64,000 nt of DNA from Pseudoscleropodium purum (GCA_963969395.1 OZ017797.1:27156001-27220000); one strand, 5' to 3'. Numbered from the stretch's first letter, positions 1 through 13,522 are shown. The notes: generated by a model not told the origin, from the letters alone. Translations and numbers: made by a program.

Positions 1-1490
1 ATGGCAACATATGTGCACTTTGAGAACATGATTCTACATACTTAAAAACAATCACGTATTTGAATGGCAAAGTGGAAGTGACAACAATCCTAGTAGAAAC
101 CAAGAACTTCAACTGTATTGACAGGTGATGGATAATAGAAGACCAATGGACCAGGTAGCTCAATAGTGCCGGTTAGTGCAGTGATCAACAACGGACTGTA
201 AGGAGCGACAAAGTAGACAATCTAGCAGCACTGATCGAAGTAGTGATCGATGTGATGGAGGGGAGTAGGGAAACAACTAATTAGAGTAGTCATTGATGTC
301 AAAGGGGAGTAATGGAGCCAACCAATTGGAGCATTCATTAACCATCGAGGAAGCAACACAGTAGTCATCGACGACGTAGCAGGTAATGGAGCAGGCAACA
401 CAACAACTACGGAGCATGGAGCGGAGCTATGATCGACAATAGAAGGGAGCAGCGGAGTAGTGCCAATTTGATCAAGATAGCGACGCGTCTAAGAAGATGA
501 AGATCAATGGCCTCGAGGCTCTACATTTAAATTAGAAATTGTGAACGGTCAGGGACGAACGGAAGAAGCCACTTCCACATTCATCCACAAGAATTTTGAT
601 TTCAGATTCAACTTCCGCTTGCTAGAAAAGCGCACGTTTTTTTGAAGGACGTTATCAAAACCACAACGATCTATTTTTTGATGCACAACCTGTCCTTTTT
701 ACTAGAGTTTAAGGCTGCATTAATTATATGTAGACTATTCTTGAACACTTTCACATGTTGTTCTTTATCTCCTTGTATAGAGTTCACTCAAGCTTCGTCA
801 AGGTTACTTTTACACACTGTTCTTTCTTTTAAGCATGTTACTTGCTTGCTTCTTGGGATAGGTTTGTCTTTTTTCAAACTACTTGTATCTGGCTTTTGTT
901 CAGTCTACGATCCAGAATAGGCTACCTATGACAACTTTCTTCAAAAATTCTTCAGTAATTCACAAGTGCTTCAAAAATTATGAGAATTTTTGCATTGTAT
1001 TTTGATTCTATTTGTCTTCTACTAAAAAATAAAGCAAAATTCTTTCCAATATGAATAATACAAAAAAATGTCTCTGGAGCCCTTAAAGGGTCGCTTTTAC
1101 AGCCCACTACCATACTTGTAACAAATATGAAAAATATGGGCTCTTTCATGAGAGCATCGCCACCATAGGGCGGCCAAATCCCCATGGCAAAAAGGGTTTG
1201 ACATGCTTAATTGGTCAAAGCAGGCATAGTGACTTCCAAAGCCTCCACCGTGACACGGCCATGCGGACTCAGTCTTTCTATTGGAGGGGCCTCTGCCCAT
1301 GGAAATGGGCTCTTATACCCTCCCACGCATATAGGCCCACCCATTGCATTGAATTCATGGTCCCACTCATTGGGAAATAAGTAAAAATAGTCAACTTTGG
1401 ACTCACTACAAATTCCACCATGCATAGGAAGCTAAGGAAAAAAGAGCCAAATATCCAGCGCTCGGTGGTTGAAAGTTTGTCAGTTGTGCC
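1..1490. other. Intergenic, no supported gene
   Basis: About the first 600 bases are a purine-rich, repetitive stretch of short words such as gtagtcatcgac and ggagcag, with no sustained reading frame. From 640 to 1490 there are only short ORFs that overlap on both strands and have no recognisable domain. I see no RNA gene and no clear element ends here. Confidence 0.6.
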
Positions 1491-1578
1491 ATAGTGGGGG
1501 GAGATTAGACTTCTAGCCCCGACCTATGTTGTCCTGGCCATGTTACTTGAGTCATGGTGGCGATGCTTTGAGTGCAAA

Positions 1579-2011
1579 TTGGCAAAGGACGAATCTCGCT
1601 AGAAGTTGCAGAAGTAACACTATTGGGTTCATTATGGTACCATTTATGGTTTAGAATTGCTTGGCTCCTCTTACGCTAGTTCTCCTTCAATTGCCGATTT
1701 GGAAGTTTTAGCAACTGTCGCCGATGCTCGGTTTTTAAACAAATTGTAAATCATAGGTTGATAATTATTAGCACACTCAGTCCTCCTACCTTCAATGGAA
1801 GCAATGGAAGATTGTGAAGCCAATCAATTTTGGTTCCAAGGTCCTTTTATTATTATTTTTATCAATAACCATTATCGTCGAGCTTCTGAAATGTCTGCAC
1901 AATACCTGCATCTTTGGTGCCAACGAACTTCGAGGGCCTCACACGGTTTGGGAAAGGAGTCGTTTTGTCCCTACTGTTTCCGAAACCTCAAGATTGCTCC
2001 TACTGTTGATG
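1579..2011 (+). repeat. Duplicated block, copy 1 (upstream modules)
   Basis: Two modules here recur in the same order and orientation further on. Bases 1579-1735 match 11070-11223, with shared words such as ttggcaaaggacgaatctcg and gtcgccgatgctcggtt. Bases 1741-2011 match about 12640-12920, with shared words such as aacttcgagggcctcac. A third module at 4886-5577 matches 12930-13570. Copy 1 and copy 2 are therefore one ancestral block, later split by different insertions. The short ORFs in this copy are not preserved in the other, so I do not call them genes. Confidence 0.75.
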
Positions 2012-2159
2012 AGTGATGTCTTTTGCAAGTTTTGGATAAATTTGTTAAATAATTTTTTGAAAATAAATTTGTTCAAAGTGTTTTGTTAATTAATCCTAAA
2101 AGGATGTGTCATATCACTAAGGTTGTCAATCAAAATTTATCATATTATTGAATGAACGA

Positions 2160-4450
2160 GTACATTCTTTATTTCTACAAATATGCCATGTGCCATTGCT
2201 ACAATCAAAAATACCAAGAACGTGACTAAAACAACACATGGTCTAGGAGATCTCATTGTAACACATAAAACAAACAAACAACCTAACCTAAGGTATAGAC
2301 TAGCATGCTTTGTGCCATTATCTTCATAAAAATAAAAATATTATTTAATTCATAAAAACTTTGAAATTCAATAACTCTTACACTGTACGTTCAAATGCCA
2401 TGAAACAAAGCTTGTGCACCCCTCTTCATAAAGAACTTTCTAATGCTACAAAGTATATGACCATGGGAAGCATGGTTCTAAATATCTCACTATAACAAAT
2501 AAAACAAACAAACAACCTAATTTAAGGTATTGAAGGTTTCCTTAAAAGTCATTTATCAAACACTTTTAGTTCTCTTACTTTACATTTTTATATCCTTCAT
2601 GATTTTCATGCTTTGATACTATCACTAATTACAAGTTCTTTATATAAAATTTTTATCTTTTAATTTTAATGAAGGATTGGTGTGTTGTGTGAAGTAATTT
2701 TCTAATTTATTAATTCATAAAAACTTTGAAATTCAATAACTTTCACACCATATGTCCAAATGCTACAAAACAAAGCCCGTGCACCCCTCTTCACACAAAG
2801 CTTTTTGATGGTACCCAAAATGTGACTGGGGGTCATATGAATTTGAAGATCTCACCGTAACAAAAAAAACAAAACAATTAGCCTAATTTATGGTATAGAT
2901 GGAGACTAAAAAGCTTATTGACCTCACTATTGGGGTTTAGGAATCTATACTTTAACCCCTAAAGGACAATGGTCCCTTCAGGGACAAATAGGATTTCGGG
3001 CATGTATCTACAGGTTGAAATTTTTTCCTTATTTTTTGAAATTTTTTTGAAGATAGAAAAATTGATTAGCTTCATGGAAATATAATTTTTTTTCAATCAA
3101 AGCATGAAAACAAGCCCAAATAAGCTCAAAATACAGGACAGGGGGAGCCAATTTTTTTTTTAAATTAAAAAATTTTAATGAAATTTTTAAAATTTTGAAA
3201 TTTTAACTTAAAAAATTTAATTTAATTTTTTTAAATTTTTAAATTTTAATGAAAAATTTTAATTAATAATTAAAAAAACATATTTTTTCCCCTCATAGAT
3301 TATATTTTGTGTACATGTGAAGCTTTGATTCATTCCATTTAGATTTTTATGAGAAAGTTATGGACAATCTTGTTTTTCGAGCAATTAGTGCATCTTTTTG
3401 AAAAAATAACTTGTAGGATTCATTTCTGAATGGAATTTTTACAATTTTTCAAGAAAAAAGTTTCACATGGTCAATCTTTCTTGCTAGAACAATTTCACCA
3501 TTGGGATTAGTGCATTTTAATTTCATTTCAGAGATATAAATATTTTAGATTTTCCACCTATCTTATACCTACGTCTACTTAGCAATTTTTTAAAGAATTA
3601 AAATTAAATTTTTTTGAATATTTTGAATTTTTCCTAAGCTCTCAACTCAATTTTATACCATGAAGATTTAAAGCTCAAAACACTATAGTGCAAAAAATTA
3701 AAGTTAAAAATGTTCAAAGAAAAAAATCTAGTCTCGCAATGTATTGAAAAACTTGTTTTTTCTACTTAAAACATTGATATCATGCAATTTGTGCGGTCAA
3801 AAATTTTGAAATTTTTTCCACATATTTTCATAATAGTTAGGTGTAAGATCCTATGGTTAGATGTGAAAAACAACAATTAAAACTTTTTGTACCTTTTACC
3901 ATAGAAATAGCAGTTTTGAGTGTTTTTTGGCAAAAAAAGCTTTAATCCTTTAGGTGTTAAGTTAGGTTGTTGTTTATTTTGTTTGTTTGTTACATTCAGA
4001 TTTTCAGATTTCTAGGTTCTTGGTTGCATTCTTGGTATCATTGAAAAACTTTGTGGGAGGAAGAGTACATAGGCTTTGATTAATGCCTTTGGACTTATGA
4101 TGTGAAAATTATTGGATTTTGAAGTTTTTGAAAATTATAAAATTATTTTTAGATTTATTTTGATTGTAGCAATGGCATACAACACACTAGTCCATACCTT
4201 AAGTTAAACAAATTTGTTTTGTTTGTTTGTTACAACGAGATCTTTAGAATCTTGCATCCTTCAGTTGCATTTTTGGTATTGTCAAAAAGCTCTCTACAAA
4301 GAGGGGTGCATATATTATGTTTTGCGGCGTTGGAACCTATGGTGTAAAAGTTAATGAATTCCAAAATTTTTATAGATTTAAAAATGAGAAAATTATGTTT
4401 ACTTTTATTTTGACTGTGGCAATGACACAAGGCACACTAAGTTTTAGAGA
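2160..4450. repeat. Inverted repeat cluster with a nested element
   Basis: A unit of about 250 bp recurs in forward orientation at about 2160-2525 and 2690-2900, and in reverse orientation at about 3965-4200 and 4200-4445. Recognisable words are the aaacaaacaaacaacctaa block (and its reverse complement ttgtttgtttgtta), the gcacccctcttca block and the cattgctacaatcaaaa block. The forward and reverse copies flank an unrelated AT-rich element at about 2945-3965. The simplest reading is an older inverted-repeat element invaded by a younger one. No coding potential is visible. Confidence 0.6.
2945..3965 (+). mobile_element. Non-coding AT-rich element, family N1, copy a
   Basis: The element begins near tttaacccctaaagga (2951) and ends near ctttaatcctttaggtgttaa (about 3940-3962), which read as imperfect terminal inverted repeats. 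Its interior shares ordered blocks with three other places: about 8690-9440 (same strand, partial), 63130-64000 (same strand, runs off the window) and about 48810-50140 (opposite strand). Shared blocks include gattcattccattt followed by an agaaagttatgg-type block and then a caatttgagcatct-type block. It has no reading frame, so it is a non-autonomous element of unknown class. Confidence 0.55.
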
Positions 4451-4885
4451 TGTGGTGTGTGACCCTCCAAAGGTGGCACGCTCGTGGTGCAACTTCTACA
4501 TTATGTGAATTCTATGAATAATGTGAACGGAGTGATGGGCGTGAATGAAGTGAGCCCGGTAATAATTGCAGCCAGCGTCCCATCCCCATCCATCCGTTCC
4601 TCGGACCGCCACCTCAGATCTCATCCATCCACATCCCCGACTTCATCTCTTTCATCGCAGCCGCGGCATCAGCACCTTCGCTTCGCCGCAGCGATGAATC
4701 CTTACGAATCTCACGCATCCAGGTGGAATCCGGAAGTTTCCAGCCGAATCTGGATCAATTAGATAACACCGCGCATTTCCTGCAGATTCACGCGTGGTCG
4801 CAACCAACTTCATTGAAAAAAAATAAAAATTTAAGGTAGAAAGTGATTAGAGCTCTGTCTGGTTGGATTGCGTCTGCTTTAGGGC
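4451..4885 (+). other. Unassigned GC-richer stretch
   Basis: Bases 4500-4770 are richer in C and G than the surroundings and hold an open frame rich in Ser and Pro, with a possible internal ATG at 4694. The short product is not recognisable. It may be promoter or leader DNA of the following gene copy, or an exon I cannot place. Confidence 0.3.
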
Positions 4886-5577
4886 TCTCTTGCTACCCAA
4901 CAAGGCAACGATGGTTGAGTGAGGAGTGAGCTTCGCTTGAGGGGAGAGTTGGACGGAGGTTCACAAGAAGCAACCGCGCTTGTTAGCCAGCCAGGAGGGG
5001 CCTTGAATTTGCGTCGCCAGCGTCTTCTTTGGATACAGCAACGTCGCCCAGGAGTCTGCACCTGCTCACGACGACAAATAGACGGTATGCATACTGATGC
5101 GATGCTTCTGCTGTTCTTGGTCTTGCAAGAGTTTTGAGTTCGTGAACTCAGTTTCGTTCTTTTCGGTCTCTGCCCCAACTTCTCACGATGCATGTCCGAC
5201 TGGATTCTTTGCTTGAGCTAGAAGGAGCATCTCTTTAAAGTGTGCCCCCGTAGCTGTAGACTCTACGCTCTTGCTTTTGAGAGGAGCTTGAATTCCGACT
5301 TTTCTTGCTCTGTGTTGTTCGAAATCATGCATGGGGCATTGTAGATTGGTCGGTTCTACTTCAAAATTTATTTCCTCCATATTGTGGGGTCCGTTTCTTG
5401 GTGTCCAGGCAATGTCTTCGTTTGAAACTCCTTTAATGTGAAACCCTAATGCCCCACTGGTTGGTTGGTTGCATGGCCAGTAGGAAGAGCGAGGGAACCC
5501 CAACACAAGCTTACTTTTCCTAGATGGCCGACCTAAGTGAGCTCACTCCCTCCTTGGAGAATCTGAGAAAACGATAA
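4886..5577 (+). pseudogene. Duplicated leader plus truncated start of the kinase-like gene
   Basis: This stretch matches 12930-13570, the leader and first codons of the kinase-like gene at 13523. Both copies have an untranslated first exon, a probable intron donor (gtatgcata here, gtatgtaca there), and the same approach sequence up to aagcttacttttcctag just before an ATG. Here the ATG is at 5524 and the frame reads MADLSELTPSLENLRKR, then stops. In the other copy the matching start continues into a long kinase-like frame. This is a 5' fragment cut off by the duplication or a later deletion. It could still supply promoter activity to the gene that starts at 5964. Confidence 0.7.
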
Positions 5578-5963
5578 CGCTCCAAAGGAAATCGAGCAAC
5601 ACGAGAGACTTTGTTGGAGATGAGCATTGTCACACTTTTTCAAGGTTGGGTTTCTTATTTTTTCATCAAAATTTTCTATGGCGATGAGCACCACCTCCAC
5701 CAAAGAGTGAATGCAATCTCAAAGTCTGCAATTCAGAGGATCCGAGGGCCGCCATGGTGTGATTTCGATTTCTCAACGAAATGTAGAGTGGCTCTCCCCT
5801 TTCTTTGGCGTTTCTCAATTGCGGTGTGGGTAGCCCAGCATTGAGTTTGTATCGATTGGGAACAAATTGGTAACAGGATTTTATTCTGTTGTTGCAGAGG
5901 AGGAGGAGAAGATGCCGGGATCATGAAATATCAAGATCAAAATCTTTTGACTGAGAGTGTTTC

Positions 5964-8405
5964 ATGATGTTGTCTTCTTTCTGTTCGAGAGCAGAGTTTC
6001 TACGCTTTTCGAGCTCCTCGCTTTTAGTAGGTAATTTGAGAGGGTTAAGGGTTGAGAAGAAATCATGTCAATCTCTAGCTCCAGTGGTGAGATGCGAATT
6101 TAGAGTTGAGGCACGTGCAGCTGCACAATTTTCCCGTAGGAATGCTCTGGCTGTTGTTCTAGCTGGAGTCGGGGGTTTTGTACCTCAGAATGAACTCACC
6201 CGTGCCGGTGCAATTACAGAGGGGAAGCAAGAGAACCTGAGTGTGGAGCAAGTGAAGGTACCAATTCCAGTCCATCAAATTTTGCATCAAGTTATGCGTC
6301 AAAATCCAAATCCATGGGATGGTTTGTTGGAAGTGAAAATATGTTGTCCTCGTTTTAAAGCATTCGGCCTTTGTTTTGATGAGCCAATCCACCGACATAC
6401 TTGCGGCCATTCTCTCATCTTGCAGTAATATTTGGAAACGCTTGCGGTTAATGGCAAGCTTCAGTTCCAGCGGTTAGTTTACACTGAGTTTCCGATGTAT
6501 TGTCCCTGCAGTCTATCATTGAGAACGACATCAGAAAAGGCCAATACTACGTAACAGGAAATTTGACATCCAGCATATACAATGACAACTGCAAGTATGT
6601 GGAAGTCTTACCTCTTTATTGTTTTGTTCCGTTTTATTGCAAAAATTAAAGTTTGTTTAATCATCGAAGCTTATATGCTCATATGCTGGACTTGCAGTGT
6701 TTGTGTAGGTTTAAGGTGAAGTGATGTTTTGGGCTAATAATTGGGTTGATTTCAGGTTCACAGATCCGACTACAGTAGTGACTGGAGTGAACAAGTACGT
6801 GGCAGCTGTGAAGCTGTTGTTTGATCCTGAACTCTCACAACAGGAGTTGCTGTCAATTGATGTCACGGGGCCACGCACCATCGAAGTGAATTGGCGACTT
6901 GGCGGGTATTTTGCAATCCTTTATGATCACTGCTCAAGTTCATTTAATTAGTGAGAGATGTTCTAGTTGTTTTATATTTCATTTTTCTACTTGAACAAAA
7001 TTTATCTCCAAGTGATTTTAGGGCAAAGAAGATACTCCCCTTCTTCTCTTTAGGAGCCACTAACAAAGAATAATACAACTATTTTCTAGCTTAGGAATGC
7101 AATGTAAAACATTGAGTGCATCTTGCACTAATTGAATTAATTTGAGTAGTTCAAAACTCATGTTTGTCATATTTTTATAGGATTTGCTTATGTCTTGAAA
7201 GACTAAGGTTTTATGGTTTGAAAGTGATCATGTCATGAAAAGATAATTCATATGGGGTCGAATTTTATTATCACCTAAATTAGTAAAGAATACTACCTCT
7301 GCTTCTTAAAGAATAAATAAATTGGAAGAGGAAATCCTATTACGATTTACTTAAAAACTACTAGAAAACATGAGATTCAATTTGGGCCTTTTGGACTTTT
7401 AGAGGTTAAGGGTTTCACCTATACATGGTTGTAGCTCTATACTATCTAAGTCAACATTCTATATTGTGATTTGTTTGTAACAATCTTGACACATGACAAA
7501 TATTAGGCATGAATGTAGAAAGTTAGTTAAATGTTTTCTGAAGGTACTTAGGATATTCATGAATTCCCTCTTTGTCTCTGGGCCACCTCACTTTGAAAAT
7601 ACTTGGAAACTCTTTCAATTCAAGATTTAGCAACAATTGATTGGTCAAGAGGCTTTGTAGAGGTCCAGTAATCCCTACAAGCCCTTCCAAGTTCAAGAAT
7701 GTTATGATTGCTTCTGATTCTTAGAAGTTGCATTTGTATTTGTACAGGTACTTGAAGCTCCCATGGAAACCACATATTATGCCGTATGAAGGTATACTCT
7801 CTTCCACCGATTCCACCTAAAAAATGCATCTATTGATCCTCACATTACTCTGAGTAAAATCCAGTTCTGTTCAATTCCTTCTTTTGAAATCTGCAGCCTC
7901 AAATGTGTAGATAAAATCATGCATTACATATTGAAACACTCCACACATGTTCTCTTTTCTATCTTATGTTGAGGCACAGTAGAATACAAGAACTTGAATT
8001 GAATCAATCCCCTAGTATCACATGAGGCATATTTTATGAATAGTGCGACTATTACAGTGAGGTGAACCTTGAAACGACAAGTCTATCACTGTGTTAATCA
8101 ATCATACAATTGATTAACTCAATATAAGCGTCCTCTTTTCTACAAAAATGCTGAAAGTTGTACTCCGGAGTCTTTTTTTGTTCTCTGCATTTTGATAGGG
8201 TTAAGAAGGCCTCCAAGAATGTTCAGTATGTAACATACAAAATGCAATTGTTTGTTTACTGAGTTTATGGATTGTTGGTGTTGCAGGATCCACTCGCTAT
8301 ACATTGGGAGATGATGGCTTGGTTGTATCGCACGATGAGACTTGGAGTATTTCATTGTTGACTGCCTTGTTGGAGCTTTTCACTCCATCAGTGGGGCCTC
8401 ACTAA
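5964..8405 (+). CDS. Plastid NTF2-like (DUF2358-type) protein, five exons
   Basis: Exons read 5964-6257, 6512-6594, 6756-6905, 7748-7791 and 8287-8405. All introns are GT..AG and the phases agree, giving 229 residues. The first ~70 residues are Ser/Arg/Ala-rich with few acidic residues, like a chloroplast transit peptide. They are followed by SRRNALAVVLAG, a twin-arginine-type segment that suggests thylakoid-lumen routing. The conserved core begins with RKGQYYVTGNLTSSIY and continues FTDPTTVVTGVNKYV, LLSIDVTG and NWRLGGYLKLPWKP. It ends with DDGLVVSHDETWSIS and LLELFTPS. This order is typical of plant DUF2358/NTF2-fold proteins, whose biochemical role is not established. I chose ATG 5964 over 5967 as the first in frame. 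The gene looks intact, with ordinary land-plant intron structure. Confidence 0.85.
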
Positions 8406-11040
8406 CTAGGCTTTTCTCATGAAGAATAGCATCATTCGCAGGATCTACTTATGAAATTTGGACAACTTATTGATCGTCTGAATTCATGCTTAGTACTAGT
8501 CAAGATTCTTAGATAGAAATCACATTATACAACGTTGAGTTGGATTGTAAAGTGTTGCACGTCTACAAGTTATATACACTTTATTTTAGTTTTTGGATAT
8601 TTTTTCTAAAAGTTCTATTATTCTCAGAACTAGCCTTGAAATGTAACATAATCAATAGGTGATTCTTGCTTTCGTCCAATTATACCATCCAATGTAAAAT
8701 AGCTAATCTAGGGTAACAAAAAAAATCCTAAATAAATTGATTTGAATTTAAAAAATTTGTTTCTTGTAGAATATGTTTTTGTCTATAAGAAAATTTTTGA
8801 TTTATTCCATTTGGATTATTGATGTGAAAGTTATGAAGAAGCGAAGAACTTTATTTATTAGGCAATTTGAGCATCTCAATTTAAAAAAACCCATAAAAGA
8901 TATGTTTTTGAACTCAATTTTCAAAAAAATTTAGGAAAAAGAAGTCCACTAGTGTAGGTTTTGTATTTAAACATTCTCTTTGTTAGAATTGACATGCTTT
9001 AATTCCATCTTTTACTAGTGTTATTCACGATTTAGGTTTTCTTTCCATCTTGTATCTATATCTATTGAAAAATATTTTAAAAAATGAAAATTAAATTTCA
9101 AGTTTTGAAAAAAATTCCTTCAAATTTTATAGTCAATTTTCCACTATTAGGTTTCTTAAATCAATCTTTAGAGCATTGTAGTACACAAAATTTCAAATTA
9201 AGAAGACTTAAAGTTTTAATAAAATATTCTAGTATGGAAATGACAAAAATGAAAAAAAAAGTGTTTCTTTCATTTTAAACAACAATATCTTACAATTTAT
9301 ATAGTCAAAGTTCTTAAAATTTCTTCTCCACATTCTTATATTAGTCTAGTGCAAGATCCAAACCTATAGCTAAATATGCAATACACTAAAAATTATTTAC
9401 ATTTTGGAGGATTTAGTCACAACTTAGACTATTAGACATTGCTTTTAACACTACAAGAATGTCAAAACCAAGTTAAACAAACATTGGCTTATGAAATCGC
9501 TACTAATTTAGCCTCAACAATGGTGATGCCTTTGCAATGTTTGAATCTTGTATTGAAATTTTTTGGTCTCAACTAGTCATCTTGTATAGAATGTTTTCAA
9601 TGAATATTTGGCTCTTCAAGTATATTTTAATAATATATTTTCAATAGAAAAGATAATAATATTATATTTTATGAATATTTAATTTATTCCTATATAATAA
9701 AATATTTTGTACAAAATATTAAAATTTCATGTAATATTATATTGCATATAATGTACAATATATTATATTATAATTTCTCCTTCAATACTTTGTATATTCT
9801 ATGATATTGTAAGGTGATTGCAAAAACACTTGTCTTATTTTTTGTTCCCTTTACTTATATCATGTGGTTTGTTGCTCATAATTTTTGCATTATTTGTTTG
9901 TAAGTTTTCTGTAAAATTTGAAGTGAAAGTATATGTGGTAGTTGTAGTTCTTGAGTAATTTTTTTGTATTTAGATTTGGTAATTTGCAAAAAACCACTGA
10001 GTGCACATCTCCGTGGAGGGACAAGGTTTAGAACTTCTATCAAGTTTTATATCTTCTCTTCCACCTTACCATAACAATGGGACAATGCCTTGAAATGTGA
10101 AAATTACATTGAGAACATTGTAGCAACATTTGATTCTTGAACAGGTTTTTTTGTGAGACGTTGCTCAAGGGAGTGAATGTGGCTTGACAAACATTGTCTA
10201 CCTGTGCAAGAAACAAATGTTTGAAAGTTTTGCTCTTTGCAATTTAGAAATAACAGTTCTGGAGTGGGGTTTGATAAAACATGGTCATAGAACTTTTTGG
10301 GTGATGAAATTATCTGAATGATAAGAATAATCAGCTCACAAATTTACAATATAATTGGTGTGCAGTCCTTGCAGTAATCATTTAATTTGATGACAAACTT
10401 TCAACCCAAATTCTGATTTTTGGCAGGGGTGATTTCATTTGAGCTCGTTGTGTAAGCGATCGTTTCACCAATTAATTAAATAGCATTCAGTCAATCAACA
10501 ACTGAAAGTGAAATTTACCCAAGCACGCCACTTTCAATCACACAAAATGGAAACAAATCATCACTTGAATGAATGAGTTTTTATCACAGAAAAGGGGACC
10601 GCAGGAGGTCGCACCTTCACATACATTTCGAATGTTTTCAGCCCTGAAGACTCACCGAGGGCAAAGAACTGAATCAGCTAAAGGTCGAAGATGACTCCGC
10701 ATATAAATTATATCAATGCCTCGAACAGCATTTGCCGCAAATATCATTGAAAATACTTGCGTACAAATTACCGATGAAGCTCCAAGGTATCCAATACGCT
10801 CAATCATTACATATTTGCCTCACGGTGCATAATTATATGTATACTAGTGATCGAAAGAAACAACCATTCCGCTTTTGATCAGATGTTTTTGCAATTATAT
10901 ATACTTAGCTCTTGAGTATAGAAATGTGTTTGTCTCGGCTTGCATGTTAGTCGATCGAGCTGTTCGTACTTTAGTGCAGCCTGAGTCGGTTTGCAACCAC
11001 GGCCCGTACTAACGTGAAATTCTTCTGGTAAGACGTTAAA
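8406..11040. other. AT-rich intergenic DNA with a partial N1 element
   Basis: No supported gene. Bases about 8690-9440 carry a partial, diverged copy of the N1 element seen at 2945-3965 (shared block gatttattccatttggat, then a block around aactcaattttca). Bases 9590-9800 are nearly pure A/T. At about 9978-10020 a short piece resembles 11243-11296, around the words aaaaaccac and gagtgc, so this is a scattered fragment of the duplicated block. Bases 10380-11040 have only short unrelated ORFs. Confidence 0.5.
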
Positions 11041-11448
11041 TAGGGGCATGGAGACATTCAACGAGCAGATTGGCAAAGGACGAATCTCGCTGGAAGGTAC
11101 GGGAGTGGCACTATTGGCTTCATTATGGTACCATTTATGGTTCAGAACTGCCTGGCTGCTCACGCTAGCTCTCCTTCAGTTGCCGATTTGGGAGTTTCAG
11201 CAACTGTCGCCGATGCTCGGTTCTTTGCTAGCCCCTTGATCGAGACCTTATTCGGCAACTTGCGAAAAACCACCGAGTGCTCATCACCGTGGGGGGGGAG
11301 GGCTCCATTGGAGGCTTCGGATCTCAAGGTTGTGCAATTCATGGTTTTGGATGGGCTTCTCGATGGCAAACTGAAGTCTATCACGCAGTTGAATTTGGCT
11401 TCAATTTACTCCTTACTTTCCTTTGACTGGGTTGTGGAGTGGTTCTAG
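11041..11448 (+). other. Duplicated block, copy 2: coding-like fragment
   Basis: Bases 11070-11223 match copy 1 at 1579-1735. A plus-strand frame from about 11125 to 11448 reads through MVPFMVQNCLAAHASS and continues with EASDLKVVQFMVLDGL, which has the look of real protein. It matches no family I know, and the frame is not kept in copy 1. It may be a fragment of an exon from the ancestral block. Low confidence that it is expressed. Confidence 0.3.
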
Positions 11449-12929
11449 ATTACAGGGTTTTTCATTCCTTCAGGTCCGAGTTTCCAGTTCTCTGAGTAGT
11501 ATTGAATGTTATAGATTATTTTATGGTACCCAGAAAAGTAGTTGTCTCTAATTTGCCGCCATCTGGTCGTATGTTTATGAAATGAGTTACGATGGTTCTC
11601 TGTGACTGGCATTAACTAATCGTGAACCAATTAATTTTGACCTATTTTCCTTTCCTTTGTCGATCATAAACAGTGAAGACCTCATGTGCTTCTTGACCTT
11701 TACATCGACCATGGCTACCCGAAGAACCAGTACGCTGAAGCAGGTTTTAACTGCTGGTCATACTGGAGCCACTGCGTTGGATGTTTTTGGGAAGACGAGA
11801 GAAGCGTTGCAAGTTATGTCGTAAAGAGCTTTGAGATCATTTTGTGAATTTCTTGAGGATCACGACCCACTTGACATGGATCGATGCATTTCAATTCCCA
11901 GGTTGTATTTCCGATTCCAAGTGTCGCCCCATTCTATGTAATTGATTTGGACGAGCATGTTCCGGTCTAGTACGTACACATTACTTGTTTAGTTCCATGG
12001 TAACTGGGGGACCTCTGTCATTTGCATGGAGTGTACGCTGAGCAGATCTTTTGATCGGGTCTTACTGAAGGTGATGGTCTTCAGGGAATTTTGATGTGTG
12101 CTCTAATAGAGAGGAGAATCCTTCCTGCATTGTGTATATTGTATTGAACTTTGAATTGGATGGACCAGGCCAAATTTTATACTCTTCAAAATTCTTTTGT
12201 AATTAAACTAGGTCTTCTGGTTGCTCTGCATTTTGCGATAATGAATAAACGAATCGGGGCACAACCGGACTCACTACTTTTCAATGTTTTTTCGTTCGCG
12301 TTGGGTTTTAGAATGCCCTTTTCAAATATCTTCAACTGTTCTCTTCATTGCGGGATCTGAAGTATGAAGTATGCCCTTGTAAGTTAGTACACACCGTCAC
12401 TTTTCAACAATGAGAAAAGAAGTATGCCTTAGTGGGAGGAGGCTGAAAAGTGAACTGCATTCAATTAATGTTCATTGAGGAAGTTTATAGAAGAATCTTA
12501 AAAAGAAGAGGAGAATATATCAAAGGTAGTATGTAGTGTGTGCAGTGTGTGCAGTGTGGAGTAACTTGGTTAGGTTTTATTTAACTTCAAAGTACTGTCC
12601 ACACTAAAATTTGAAGCATCCGGCATTTAGGGTTTAAGAAAATTGTAAGCCAAAGGTCGATAATTATTAGCACAGTGGGTCCTCCTACCTTCGATGGAAT
12701 CAATGGAAGACTGTGAAGCCAATATTTTGGTTACAAGCGCCAGGTCTTTTCATTAAGGAATATCATTTTTATCATTAACTGTTACCGCCGAGCTTCTGAA
12801 CTGTCTGCACCGTACCTCGTACCTGCATCTCCGGTGCGAACTTCGAGGGCCTCACGCGGTTTGGGAAACGAGTCGTTTTGGCCCAGCCGTTTCCAAAACC
12901 TCAGGATTGCTGCTGCTGTGTAGGAGGAT
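11449..12929. other. Unassigned DNA with the second duplicated module
   Basis: Bases 11680-11970 hold short coding-like frames (for example LYIDHGYPKNQYAEAGF around 11700-11750) that end in stops and match no family I recognise. Bases 12640-12920 are the second module of the duplicated block (match at 1741-2011). No intact gene is visible. Confidence 0.4.
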
Positions 12930-13522
12930 AAGCTTCATTGGAGGGGAGAATTGGAAGGTTCCCAACAAGTATCTACGCTTGCTAGTCAGCTAGGAGGGGC
13001 CTTCAAATTGCAACGCCAGCTTCTCCCGTGGATACAGCAACGTCGTCCAGGAGCCTTGCACTTGCTCAAGACGGAAAAAACCCGGTATGTACATTGATGC
13101 GCTGCTTCTGCTTTTCTTGGTCTTGCAAAAGTTTTGAGTTCATGAACTCAGTTTCGTTCTTTTCGATCTGTGCCCAACTTCTCACAATGCATGTCCGAGT
13201 GGATTCTTTGCTTGAGCTAGAAGGAGTATGTCTGTAAAGTGTGCCCCTGTAGCTGTAGACTCTACGCTCTTGTTTTTCAGAGGGGCTTGGGTTCTGACTT
13301 TCCCCGCTCTGTGTTGTTCAAGAACATCCATGGGGTAGTATAGATCGGTCGGTTCTAATTCAAAATGAATTTCCTCCATATTGTGGGTCTGTTTCTTGGT
13401 GTCCAGGCAACATCTGTGTTTGAAACTCCTTTAATGTGAAACCCTACTGCCTCCATCCGTTGGTTGCATGGCCAGTAGCTAGGAAGAGCGAGGGAACCCC
13501 AACACAAGCTTACTTTTCCTAG
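12930..13522 (+). promoter_or_regulatory. Leader of the kinase-like gene with a probable 5'UTR intron
   Basis: This is the counterpart of 4886-5523. A non-coding first exon appears to end at about 13084 before gtatgtacatt. The last bases before the ATG at 13523 (aagcttacttttcctag) are the same in both copies. An intron in the 5'UTR is inferred from the donor-like site and from conservation between copies; the acceptor is not fixed. Confidence 0.45.
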
